From the NCBI GenBank assembly GCA_964581175.1, contig CAZONI010000004.1, positions 35,392-99,391 on the forward strand: a DNA stretch of 64,000 nt, written 5' to 3'. This stretch comes from B46-G9 sp964581175 (GTDB lineage Bacteria > Desulfobacterota > DSM-4660 > Desulfatiglandales > Desulfatiglandaceae). The notes below the pieces were generated by a model. The model saw nothing but the letters and a program-made list of their open reading frames with translations, was not told the DNA's origin and ran no database searches. This document shows, piece after piece, positions 50,248 through 58,835 of the stretch (its first letter is position 1; each line of letters begins with the position of its first letter). The position numbers and the translations under genes were made by a program.

Positions 50248-52890
50248 TCATACGCCAAGACCCAGGAGTCCCCCTCCCTTGGAAATGAGCAATGCGACGA
50301 TATAGGCCGTCACCAGGTTAAAACCGATAGAAAAGCCGGCCCACCGCCAGGAGCTCTCCTTGCTCATAATAAGAACCGTGGCGAAACAGGGTACATAGAG
50401 CATAATGAAGACCAGGAGGGTAAACGCCATAAGAGGGTTCCAGTGGGGATCGCTCTTCAACCTCTGCGTCAGAGAGCCGGCAGCCTCGGGATCCGTCTCT
50501 CCAAGAGAATAGGCCGTACCCAATGTGGAAACTACGACTTCTTTGGCGGCAAAGCCCCCCACCAGGGCGATATTGATCCGGGAGTCGAACCCCAAAGGAC
50601 GCGTCACCACTTCCAGGCCGCGCCCCATCCATCCTGCGACGGTTCGATTCAGCATGGCCTGCTGTCTCCGGGCCGCTATTTCATGCATCCCTTTTCTCAA
50701 TTGAAGGTATCGCTTTGCAATTGCCAGGTTCTCTTTATCAGGGATTATCGCCGCGCTCTTCCTCGTTTCAATACTGACGGCCGTGCGGACCAGAGGGAAA
50801 AGAGGCCTCTCTTCCAGCCCGGCCAAAGCCGCATCGTCTGACTCTCGCAGAGCCTGACGATATTGCGCGTAGAGGCTGTTGAGGCGCTCAAGCCCCCCCT
50901 GCCGGCCCCCGATCAACTCCTTGACCGGCGGAGACGCGAGAAAAGCGCTTTCAAGCCCGGACTCCCGTTCGGCGAAGGCCGTAATCTGTTTCTCTGAAAG
51001 CCCCGGAAAAGTCATCATGGCCCAGAGGACAATGGATATCCCCAGGATAATGGTGCCCGCCTTCTTTATGTACTGCCAGGTCCTTTCCCAGGCATGAATG
51101 AACAGTCCCTTTATGGTCGGCGCCCGGTACGGGGGGAGTTCCATGACAAACGGTGTCTTGGGTCCTTTCAAGATTGTGGCCCGGATGATCTTGGCCGCAA
51201 AGAGCGCAAATCCCCACGAAAGCATGGTAAGAATAAAAAGCATACGCGCCCGGTTCCGGGGGAAAAATGCCGCGATGAGGACCGCGTACACAGGCAGCTT
51301 CGCCCCGCAATTCATGAATGGTACGACCAGCAGGGTGGCGATCCTCTCTTTCGGGTCTCTCAGCGTTCTGGTGGCCAGGACACCGGGTACGGCACAACCA
51401 CCTGAAATCCCTCCGCTCACAATCAAGGCCATAACGGAATTCCCGTGCAGCCCGAACCACCGCAACACCCGGTCGAGCATATAGGCCACTCTGGCCATGT
51501 ACCCCGAATCTTCCATCACGGCAATGGCAAGAAACATGAACAGGATCAACGGCACAAAACCCAAAACCCCTCCCATACCGTCGATAACACCTGAGACGAT
51601 AAGGGACTGGAGGTATCCGGCGGGAATCACGAGGCATACTCCCTTTTTCAGCAGGCCGAAAAGACTTTCAAGCCAGTTAATCGGTACTTCGCTGACGTAA
51701 AAGGTGATGCTGTAAATCCCGTAAAGGACAAGGACCATGATGAGGGGTCCGAGAACCCGGTTTGTCAGGATCTTATCGATCTGGTCCGAGAGGTTCAGAC
51801 GCGATTCGATTCTCCTCTTGAGACATTTCTTGGTAATCCCGGCTATATATCCGTAACGGTAATCCGCGATGATTCCCTCTGGTTCCTCCTCGAGCGTGGA
51901 CATCAAATGTTTCGCTGTTCGGGTACAGATTTTTTCAATTTCGGGCCCGGGAACCAGCTCTTTTTCCAGAAACCCGAGGACCTGGCTGTCGCCTTCAAGG
52001 CATTTGATCGCCAGCCATCGAGGCGGATACCTCCCGCCGGTCGCCCTGCCCGAGCGGAGGATCTCCTCAATTTCGCGGATACTCTGGTCGACGTCCCTCC
52101 CATAGGTAATGACCACCGGCTCCCAGTTCCTCGCTTCGGCTCCGAATTCAACGACCTTGTCCATGAGGGACTTTATCCCTTTACTCGATCTCGCCACCAT
52201 GGGCACGACCGGAACACCCATCAACCGGGAGAGTTCTTCCGGATCGATGCTGATACCCCTCGATTCCGCCAGATCCATCATGTTGAGGGCGATCATCAAC
52301 GGGACCCCGAGTTCTTTGAACTGGACTGCCAGATAGAGGTTCCTGTCCAGGTTGGATGCATCCACCACGTCCACCACCAGGTTCGGCCGCTCGTTGACCA
52401 CAAAATCCCGGGCCACGATTTCCTCCAGGGAATAGGCAGTGAGGGAATAGGTCCCGGGCAAGTCCACCACTTCGACCGCGTACCCCTTATGGGAAACCCT
52501 GCCGACTTTCTTTTCAACTGTCACACCCGGATAATTCGCAATATGCTGTCTGGCACCCGTGATCGCATTAAAGACCGTGGTCTTTCCCGAGTTCGGATTT
52601 CCTGACAAGGCTATGGTGAGCTTTTTCCCGGCATCTGTCGCCCGCTCTTCAGGGATCTCCACCTCCACCAGGATGTAGCTCGCTTCGTTATTTCGCAGGG
52701 TGAGGGTATAATCCCTGATCTTTATGGCCACCGGGTCTTTCAGGGGGGCCCGCCCCTGAATCTGGATCGGCGTCTCAGGTACGAGACCCATTTCCCTGAG
52801 CCTGCGGCCCATCTCTCCCGTAGCAGAGACCTTTCTGATAATGCCTGTCTGGTTATCCAGCATCTCCCGCATTCTGATAACCTTCTTCAT
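50248..52890 (-). CDS. feoB: ferrous iron transporter, FeoA-FeoB fusion
   Basis: 880 residues. Residues 1-80 are a FeoA-like SH3 domain (MGRRLREMGLVPETPIQIQ). The FeoB G domain follows: G1 GNPNSGKTT (97-105), G3 VVDLPGTYS, G4 NMMD. Then come the GDI-type helical part and the membrane core with gates such as GGISGGCAVPGVLATRTL and GGFAAKEVVVSTLG. A polar stretch of about 130 residues (FAERESGLESAFLASPPVKEL onward) is inserted between two membrane segments. The protein imports Fe(II). The ribosome site AGGAGG is 12 bases before ATG. No separate feoA or feoC is nearby. Confidence 0.94.
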   Translation of the reverse strand: MKKVIRMREMLDNQTGIIRKVSATGEMGRRLREMGLVPETPIQIQGRAPLKDPVAIKIRDYTLTLRNNEASYILVEVEIPEERATDAGKKLTIALSGNPNSGKTTVFNAITGARQHIANYPGVTVEKKVGRVSHKGYAVEVVDLPGTYSLTAYSLEEIVARDFVVNERPNLVVDVVDASNLDRNLYLAVQFKELGVPLMIALNMMDLAESRGISIDPEELSRLMGVPVVPMVARSSKGIKSLMDKVVEFGAEARNWEPVVITYGRDVDQSIREIEEILRSGRATGGRYPPRWLAIKCLEGDSQVLGFLEKELVPGPEIEKICTRTAKHLMSTLEEEPEGIIADYRYGYIAGITKKCLKRRIESRLNLSDQIDKILTNRVLGPLIMVLVLYGIYSITFYVSEVPINWLESLFGLLKKGVCLVIPAGYLQSLIVSGVIDGMGGVLGFVPLILFMFLAIAVMEDSGYMARVAYMLDRVLRWFGLHGNSVMALIVSGGISGGCAVPGVLATRTLRDPKERIATLLVVPFMNCGAKLPVYAVLIAAFFPRNRARMLFILTMLSWGFALFAAKIIRATILKGPKTPFVMELPPYRAPTIKGLFIHAWERTWQYIKKAGTIILGISIVLWAMMTFPGLSEKQITAFAERESGLESAFLASPPVKELIGGRQGGLERLNSLYAQYRQALRESDDAALAGLEERPLFPLVRTAVSIETRKSAAIIPDKENLAIAKRYLQLRKGMHEIAARRQQAMLNRTVAGWMGRGLEVVTRPLGFDSRINIALVGGFAAKEVVVSTLGTAYSLGETDPEAAGSLTQRLKSDPHWNPLMAFTLLVFIMLYVPCFATVLIMSKESSWRWAGFSIGFNLVTAYIVALLISKGGGLLGLGV

Positions 52891-53028
52891 CCCGGCTCGT
52901 TTCCTCCTGTTCCGTCAACCACGGTTCTGAACAAAGCGCGACCTGCCCTGTAGACAATAATGTCTCAGCATCCGGTATGCAACTCTATTTTTTAACACTG
53001 CTTAACAGGGAGTGAGACTCTCCGGGCT

Positions 53029-53048
53029 CTTGCCGGGAGACCGGCAAG
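53029..53048. other. 8-bp GC hairpin downstream of cbiO
   Basis: CTTGCCGG-GAGA-CCGGCAAG is a perfect stem, with a GNRA-type loop on the plus strand. It lies 24 bases past the cbiO stop on the minus strand. No T-run follows, so it is not a standard intrinsic terminator; it may protect the message end. The rest of 52891-53028 upstream of feoB contains a weak promoter candidate (TTGCAT, 17 bases, TATTGT on the minus strand). Confidence 0.5.
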
Positions 53049-53071
53049 GCTCAGGCCTGAAAGTCTTCCAT

Positions 53072-53842
53072 CTATTTATGCGGGTCCTTATGTTCAGGAG
53101 TGACGTCTTCCGTAGAGGTATGGACGTGGGGCAGCCGGCCATAGTCATGGACATGGACATGGGTGTGGGGAACGACCTCTCTTTCAGAGGAAAGCTGTCC
53201 ATTCACCATGGCATACACCTTGGCTGTGGTCTTCACGATGAAATCCATATCGTGGGATATCAGGATATAAGAAAGTTCCAGGTTTTCAAGGATAGAAACA
53301 AGTCTCCGGGTGGTCTCGGCATCAAGCCCGGTCGTGGGCTCATCCAGAAGCAGTATTTGCGGTTTCATGGCAAGGACGGTCGCGAGGGAGACCAGACGCT
53401 TTTCCCCTCCCGAAAGCTTGTGTGTGACCCGATCCTCAAAACCATCCAGCCCGAGAGAGTTCAGCGTGTCAATAGCGATCTCCCGCGCCTCCCGGCTGGA
53501 TCTCCCCTGGTTCAGCGGGCCGAACGCAACGTCTTCCAGCACCGTCGGACAAAAGAGCTGGTCATCAGCGTCCTGAAAAAGAAGCCCTATCCTCTGCCTG
53601 ACCTCTTTGAAATCCTCTTCCCGTTCCATCCGCTTACCGAAAAGCTCGATCTTTCCAGACGACGGACGAAGGAGCCCCATGGTCAAGAGAAAAAGGGTGG
53701 TCTTGCCGCTGCCGTTCGGTCCCACCAGGCCCACCTTTTCCTTCCCGGAAAGTTGAAATGAGACATTCTCAAGGGCAGGTGCGCGCCCATTATACGAAAA
53801 GGAGAGGTTTTCAAGATTGATCAAAAAAGAATTGTTTTCCAT
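53072..53842 (-). CDS. cbiO: ECF transporter ATPase CbiO-like, with histidine-rich tail
   Basis: 256 residues from ATG 53842, after the cbiQ stop; the longer frame from 53896 overlaps cbiQ. ABC ATPase motifs are Walker A GPNGSGKTT, Q-loop LLFQDADDQLFCPTV, signature LSGGEKR, Walker B ILLLDEPTTGLD and the switch histidine in ILISHD. The LFQDADDQLF type is typical of CbiO/EcfA. The last 32 residues contain eight histidines (PHTHVHVHDYGRLPHVH type), suggesting nickel or cobalt binding. It energises uptake of a metal ion with CbiQ. No CbiM/CbiN is in the window. Confidence 0.9.
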   Translation of the reverse strand: MENNSFLINLENLSFSYNGRAPALENVSFQLSGKEKVGLVGPNGSGKTTLFLLTMGLLRPSSGKIELFGKRMEREEDFKEVRQRIGLLFQDADDQLFCPTVLEDVAFGPLNQGRSSREAREIAIDTLNSLGLDGFEDRVTHKLSGGEKRLVSLATVLAMKPQILLLDEPTTGLDAETTRRLVSILENLELSYILISHDMDFIVKTTAKVYAMVNGQLSSEREVVPHTHVHVHDYGRLPHVHTSTEDVTPEHKDPHK

Positions 53843-53864
53843 TCCCAGGCTCTCTCCTCGGATC

Positions 53865-54614
53865 CTACACCCATTCCAACAGGGCCATAGCGGCAATCCC
53901 TGAAAGCAGGAATACCGTCAGTGCAATGTCAGCCCTTCTCACTGAAAACTCGTACAACGAATAAAACCGGCCCTTGAAGCCCCTGCAAAGCATAGCCTCT
54001 CTTACCCTCTCAGCCCGCTCATAACTCTTGACCAGGAGCATCCCCACCAGATACGCATACGTGCGATACGTGTGCATGTTGCTTTTCGCCCGGAACCCCC
54101 TGATTTTCAAGGCCTTCACCAAGCGTTGATATTCTTCATAAATAACATGAATATACCGATAGGTAAAGAAAAAGAGCTGAACCATTTTGTCCGGAATGCC
54201 CAGTCCGGCCATGGCATACCCCAGGGCGAAAACCGGCGTCGTGGACACCAGCGCCAGGAATGCAAGCACAATGATGTTGGAACGGATGGTTATCAGCGTT
54301 GCCAGGAAAACCCCTTGTCGCGTAGCCGCAAAGGGACCGAGCCTCCATATAATCTCGCCACCGACGGTGAATGGGAGAAGAAACCACAAAAAGAGTACCA
54401 GGCCGTTCACCAGGATCAGTCTGCCCATGACTTTCCGCAGGGGGAGCCTCGCCAGAAAGAGCAGGCCGAGGGCCAACAAGGCACCCGGAACGAAGGCACT
54501 CCAGCGGGATGAAACCGCAACAACCGCTGAGAACAGGGCTCCGATAACCAGTTTAAGTCTGGGATCCAGGCGATGAACAGGAGAATCTCCCTGACTGAAT
54601 TCTTCCTCGAGCAA
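53865..54614 (-). CDS. cbiQ: ECF transporter transmembrane protein CbiQ
   Basis: 249 residues with five or six membrane helices. The start SPVHRLDPRLKLVIGALFSAVVAVS and the coupling region (KALKIRGFRAKSNMHTYRTYAYLVGMLLVKSYERAERVREAMLCRGF) carry the two A-R-G type motifs that contact the ATPase. The start is TTG 54614 with GGAGG spaced 7 bases upstream; no ATG is possible nearby. The ATPase gene follows after 22 bases. It probably forms a cobalt or nickel importer, with the substrate-specific subunit encoded elsewhere. Confidence 0.9.
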   Translation of the reverse strand: MLEEEFSQGDSPVHRLDPRLKLVIGALFSAVVAVSSRWSAFVPGALLALGLLFLARLPLRKVMGRLILVNGLVLFLWFLLPFTVGGEIIWRLGPFAATRQGVFLATLITIRSNIIVLAFLALVSTTPVFALGYAMAGLGIPDKMVQLFFFTYRYIHVIYEEYQRLVKALKIRGFRAKSNMHTYRTYAYLVGMLLVKSYERAERVREAMLCRGFKGRFYSLYEFSVRRADIALTVFLLSGIAAMALLEWV

Positions 54615-54640
54615 CTTCCAACCTCCCCGGGCGAGTCACA

Positions 54641-54688
54641 AAAAAACCACGCAGGCACCGCTTCACAAGGAAAAAGGGCCTTCGTGGC
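54641..54688 (-). terminator. intrinsic terminator of the acyl-CoA operon
   Basis: On the minus strand CCACGAAGGC (54688-54679) pairs with GCCTGCGTGG (54657-54648) at 9 of 10 positions and is followed at once by seven T residues (54647-54641). It lies 68 bases past the amidohydrolase stop and before cbiQ, separating the two minus-strand operons. Confidence 0.72.
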
Positions 54689-54755
54689 ATTTAGGCGACA
54701 CGAACCGGTTTCATACCGATATTGAATTTTATTGTGAAACAGGGCGGCAGCAAAG

Positions 54756-55643
54756 TCAAGGGGTTTGTGGAACGGCCGTCGATGTCCCGCTCAGGATTTC
54801 TTCAAGGTTTTTGTGGGCAATCAGTTCGAATTCGTGAGAACCCAGGGGAAGCGAATCGAACCATTTTCTGACATCCAAAGGTTTTCGCCAGGGGGCATCC
54901 GTCCCGAACAGGACATGGTCGCTGCCCTTGCGCCGGATAATATTCACGACCTCTCCGGGCGGCACAATGGGAGATATGAAAGAAAGGTCAAAAAACACGT
55001 TCTCCAGGGAATACAGGGGCTCCAGTCTGTCCCAGGCATAGAGTGAGCCCAGGTGCGGTGCTATGATGGTCAGATCCGGATAGTCATGTGCCAGTGCCGC
55101 AATCCGACGAGGACCTGTCTCGAAAGCTCCGGCCATCCTCGCAAGGTCTTTCAAGTGGGGCTTGTACTTTTCGAGTCCCTTGAGGTACATGCTGTCAAGC
55201 ATGACCGGAAGGCCCGCCTCTTCAAGAAGGTACCAGAATCCCCTGACCGCAGGGGAAAGGATGTCCAGGCGCTGGAGGAAAGGATGGATCTTGATTCCCT
55301 GGAGCCCCAGGTCCAGGACTTCTTCCAGCTGATTTGCCAGGGATGGGGAACCGGGCACAAGGGTCCCAAACGGGATGATCTCGGGATGATCTCGGGCCAT
55401 CTCCGTCACCCAGCGATTGAGAGTCCGGGTCCGTTCGGGGCGAGCCGAGATGGGGAGCAGCACGAACCGATCAAGCCCCGCCGTCCTCTCCTCCCTGAGG
55501 AGAGAAGCCAGAGATCCGTCGTGATGGAGCATCCATTTGTTCGGGTCGGTGTCAGGAAGGGCCTGGTCCAGCAGCGCCGTTCGCTCCTTGACTATCCCCA
55601 GATCCTCCTCAGGATAGGCGTGGGTGTGGGCATCAATAATCAT
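54756..55643 (-). CDS. amidohydrolase-family TIM-barrel protein
   Basis: 295 residues of the amidohydrolase_2 type. It starts IIDAHTHAYPEED (metal HxH), with GIKIHPFLQ near 118, APHLGSLYAWD near 200 and the late aspartate in LFGTDAPWRK near 258. This layout matches decarboxylases or hydrolases acting on acyclic or aromatic acids and needs one metal ion. Its ATG overlaps the stop of the acyl-CoA synthetase gene by four bases, so they are coupled; it ends the operon before the terminator. The substrate is unknown. Confidence 0.86.
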   Translation of the reverse strand: MIIDAHTHAYPEEDLGIVKERTALLDQALPDTDPNKWMLHHDGSLASLLREERTAGLDRFVLLPISARPERTRTLNRWVTEMARDHPEIIPFGTLVPGSPSLANQLEEVLDLGLQGIKIHPFLQRLDILSPAVRGFWYLLEEAGLPVMLDSMYLKGLEKYKPHLKDLARMAGAFETGPRRIAALAHDYPDLTIIAPHLGSLYAWDRLEPLYSLENVFFDLSFISPIVPPGEVVNIIRRKGSDHVLFGTDAPWRKPLDVRKWFDSLPLGSHEFELIAHKNLEEILSGTSTAVPQTP

Positions 55644-57784
55644 TCAGCCTCTTCCTTCAGAATAATTCTCGCATCCACGATCGCCACGCCCTCTTCATAC
55701 ACGGTGACCGGGTTCAGGTCCATCTCTTTGATATCGGGATATGCCTCGATCACCTCGGAACAGATCAGCAGCAACTTTGTCAGGGCCTTTTTGTCCATGG
55801 GAGGCCGTCCCCGGTAGCCATTGAGAATGACTGAGGCCTTGATTTCCTCGATCATCTCTCTCGCTGAAGGCGGAGAAATGGGCAGGACCCTGAAAGAGAC
55901 ATCCTTCAGGATCTCAACCAGGACACCGCCGAGGCCGAACATGATGACGGGACCGAATTGATCATCTATCTTGGTCCCGATGATGACTTCAACCCCCTGC
56001 TCGGCCATGGGAGATACCAGGATTCCCCGAATATCCGCCCTTTCATTGTATTTTCTTGCATTTGATAGTATCTCATCGAATGCGCTTCGCACAGTCTCTT
56101 GCGTCGTAAGATTGGTTCTCACCCCGCCGGCATCACTCTTGTGGAGGATGTCGGGTGAAACGATTTTCAACGCTACGTCCTGGCCCATGTCCCGGAATAT
56201 TTCGACTGCCTCATCTGCCGTCTTCACTAAACGCTCAAATAGAACCGGCGCCCCATGCAGCTGGAGGAGCCTCTTTGCCTCAAATTCAAGGAGCGAGTTG
56301 CGCCTTTCCCTCTTGGCGTTCTTTATAATATCTCTTCCTTCCTCTTTTGTCCTTTCTCCCCACTTGAAAACAAAATTGGCCTTGGAGTGGTATTTCTTGA
56401 GATAGTTTCCGTAGGTGGCCAGTGCACTGACACACCTGCAGGCCACTTCCAGGGAATCGTACACGGGGATGTTGTAATAGCGCAGGAGTTCCAGGGAATG
56501 CGGCCTTTCATAGCTATACAGGCTGTGCAGGACGATGGGCTTGTTTCGCTTTACCACCATCTTCCCCATCTGGTGGGCAGCGTCTTCTTCTTTGAGGGCC
56601 AGGCTCTCAGCGAACCGGATTCCGTAGCCCCCAAAAAGGCCGACGATCAGAAGACCTCCTATGTTATGGTCTTTGAGCATGATCCTGGCACAGTCGGCGA
56701 ACAGGGATGGATCTGAATCCGTGCCGCCCGCCACGTCGACCGGGTTGGGTACCGATGCAGCGTCAGGGAGGATCTCCCGCAATCTGGCCTGGGTCTTTTC
56801 TTCCAGAAGAGGTATCCGGACCCCCAGGTCCGTCAGGATGTCGGACGCAATGGTGGCGTGCCCGCCCCCATCGGCAAGGATTCCGATGCTGTTGTTCTTG
56901 ATGGGCGGAAGGCTCGAAAGCGTCTCCGCCATGGGAAAAAGGTTGTCGGGGTTCTCCGTAACAATGATTCCCGCCCTTTCAAAGGCGGTCCTCGCTACCT
57001 CCGACATGCCCGCGAGCGATCCCGTATGAGAGCCAGCGGATTTCTGACCCGTTGAGGACCGTCCGCTTTTCAGCAAAACAATGGGTTTGTGGAGAGTTGT
57101 CCGGTAGGCCTCCTGCAGAAACTTCCTTCCCTCGCTCATTCCCTCCACGTACATGAGGATTGCTTTGGTGTCCGGATCATCACGGAAAAAGGCAAGATAT
57201 TCGTGGAACTTGATATCCGCTTCGTTTCCCACTCCCACGTAATAGGAAAATCCCTTCCGGCTTTTTACCTTGGCTTCCGTAATGAGGGTCAGGGCCATAT
57301 TACCGCTCTGGGTGAGAAGGGCGATGTTCCCTTTGGGGGCATCACGAAGACCCACCAGGTTCAGGCTTTCCTTGAGATTTATCATACCCGAGGTGTTCGG
57401 ACCAATGAGACGGATATGATTTTTCCGCGCCACATCCACCATTTCCCGCTCGAGATCCTTGCCCGCCGCGCCGGTTTCACCGAATCCCCCTGCTATGATG
57501 ACCGCACCATGGACCCCCTTCTTTCCACAATCTTCCAGTATGGCGGGAATCGTCCCGGCTGGAGTGGTTATCAGGGCAATATCCACGGGATCTCCTATAT
57601 CGGACACCTTCTTGTAGCACTTCAACCCCAGGATGCTCGATTCCTTGGGATTTACCGGAAAAATCCTGCCGCCGTAATGCTCGTCAATGAGGGTCCTTAT
57701 GGCCTGGAAGCCTCTTTTCGTCTCCGACTTTGATGCGCCCACAATGGCGACCGATTCCGCGTCCAAAACATGTTTTAAGTCCAT
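55640..57784 (-). CDS. ADP-forming acyl-CoA synthetase, one-chain alpha-beta fusion
   Basis: 714 residues from ATG 57784; the frame extends 37 codons further but into the previous gene. The CoA-binding Rossmann domain begins near 10 (AESVAIVGASKSETKRGFQ). The catalytic histidine lies in AGSHTGSLAG near 255. A ligase-CoA domain follows, and from about 490 an ATP-grasp domain (ALKIVSPDILHKSDAGGVRTNL). Such enzymes make ATP from acyl-CoA, ADP and phosphate (acetate or related acids) in anaerobes and archaea. Between the enoyl-CoA hydratase and amidohydrolase genes, it fits energy conservation at the end of acid degradation. Acyl specificity is not readable. Confidence 0.93.
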   Translation of the reverse strand: MDLKHVLDAESVAIVGASKSETKRGFQAIRTLIDEHYGGRIFPVNPKESSILGLKCYKKVSDIGDPVDIALITTPAGTIPAILEDCGKKGVHGAVIIAGGFGETGAAGKDLEREMVDVARKNHIRLIGPNTSGMINLKESLNLVGLRDAPKGNIALLTQSGNMALTLITEAKVKSRKGFSYYVGVGNEADIKFHEYLAFFRDDPDTKAILMYVEGMSEGRKFLQEAYRTTLHKPIVLLKSGRSSTGQKSAGSHTGSLAGMSEVARTAFERAGIIVTENPDNLFPMAETLSSLPPIKNNSIGILADGGGHATIASDILTDLGVRIPLLEEKTQARLREILPDAASVPNPVDVAGGTDSDPSLFADCARIMLKDHNIGGLLIVGLFGGYGIRFAESLALKEEDAAHQMGKMVVKRNKPIVLHSLYSYERPHSLELLRYYNIPVYDSLEVACRCVSALATYGNYLKKYHSKANFVFKWGERTKEEGRDIIKNAKRERRNSLLEFEAKRLLQLHGAPVLFERLVKTADEAVEIFRDMGQDVALKIVSPDILHKSDAGGVRTNLTTQETVRSAFDEILSNARKYNERADIRGILVSPMAEQGVEVIIGTKIDDQFGPVIMFGLGGVLVEILKDVSFRVLPISPPSAREMIEEIKASVILNGYRGRPPMDKKALTKLLLICSEVIEAYPDIKEMDLNPVTVYEEGVAIVDARIILKEEAE

Positions 57785-57800
57785 TTTCGGCTCATGCTCC

Positions 57801-58577
57801 CTACTCTTTTTCCTTCTTTTTCCTGCCCTCAAAATCTTTGAGCGATTCCTGTCTCTCCTTTGTTGAAACGCACGCCAGGCATGCCTCCACCTCATAATCC
57901 ATCAAGGCCTCCAGGCTTACCTCACCCCTTGCCATGAGCAACCCCCGTTTGATCATCCTGAGCGAAAAGGCCGAATTCTTCGCGATTTTCCCAGCCATTG
58001 CCCTGGCCTCCTCCATCAGCCGTTCAAGCGGGACAGCCCTGTTGACAAGCCCTATCCGCTCGGCTTCCTTCCCGTCGATGTATTCCGCGGTAAAAAGCAA
58101 CTCCCGTGCCTTTGCCGGGCCGATCAGGTCCTGGACCAGCCGCATGGCGCCCCCTGTTACGGACGAAGTCACTTTCGCTTCCGGGGAACCGATCTGCGCC
58201 TCCGCCGCTGCAATCCGGATATCACAGGCAAGGGCCAGTTCGTATCCCGACCCCAGGGCATACCCGTTAATGGCCGCGATGGTAGGCTTTTCAAAACGGA
58301 TGATTTTTCTTGATGCCTCCTGGAGCTCTTCAAGATAGTCGCGATAGGCCTCGATGGTCCGGGTCTTTGATTCTTTCAAATCGGCTCCGGTGGAAAAGGC
58401 CCGGCCCTCTCCGGTGATGATGACCGCCTTGATCCCGAAGTCGGTCCTCGCATCTTCCAAGGCCTCCTGAAACTCAAGCCACAAGCGTTTATTCATGGCA
58501 TTCAGGACCTGTGGTCTGTTCAGCTTTATGACGGCAATATTTGCCTCTTTCTCGTAAATGATACACTCAAAATCCAT
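57801..58577 (-). CDS. enoyl-CoA hydratase/isomerase (crotonase) family
   Basis: 258 residues from ATG 58577: GGAGG lies six bases upstream, and a second ATG (58583) would overlap the ribosome site. The crotonase fold shows KLNRPQVLNAMNKRLW, the oxyanion loops (GRAFSTGADLKE; INGYALGSGYELALACD) and AEAQIGSPEAKV with one catalytic-type glutamate. The second usual glutamate region reads SSVTGGAMRL, so the exact reaction (hydration, isomerisation or hydrolysis) is open. It leads the acyl-CoA operon, 16 bases before the ADP-forming synthetase. Confidence 0.9.
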   Translation of the reverse strand: MDFECIIYEKEANIAVIKLNRPQVLNAMNKRLWLEFQEALEDARTDFGIKAVIITGEGRAFSTGADLKESKTRTIEAYRDYLEELQEASRKIIRFEKPTIAAINGYALGSGYELALACDIRIAAAEAQIGSPEAKVTSSVTGGAMRLVQDLIGPAKARELLFTAEYIDGKEAERIGLVNRAVPLERLMEEARAMAGKIAKNSAFSLRMIKRGLLMARGEVSLEALMDYEVEACLACVSTKERQESLKDFEGRKKKEKE

Positions 58578-58705
58578 TCCCATCCTCCTTCCGCCCGTGA
58601 TTCTAAATGATTGACGGAAAATAATCAACCGGTGGTCCTCTCCCCTGCTCACCAGCAAGGTATCATCTGCGGCGCCGCAACACATGCGGAAAAGCTTCAT
58701 TTCTC

Positions 58706-58734
58706 TTGACATGTACAACTATTTCCATTATTTG
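58706..58734 (+). promoter_or_regulatory. candidate promoter for the nucleotide-sugar dehydrogenase gene
   Basis: A perfect TTGACA (58706-58711), a 17-base spacer and a poor TATTTG (58729-58734). Downstream the message would carry a 7-bp hairpin CCTTCTC-CGGA-GAGAAGG (58748-58765) in its leader, before AAAGGAG. Confidence 0.38.
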
Positions 58735-58835
58735 AGCAGAATTCCTTCCTTCTCCGGAGAGAAGGTACAGGTCTTGCATCAGCGTAGAGGCTTGCACCTG
58801 GCAAAAGGCTCAAAGAAAGGAGTAGCGTATTCGTC

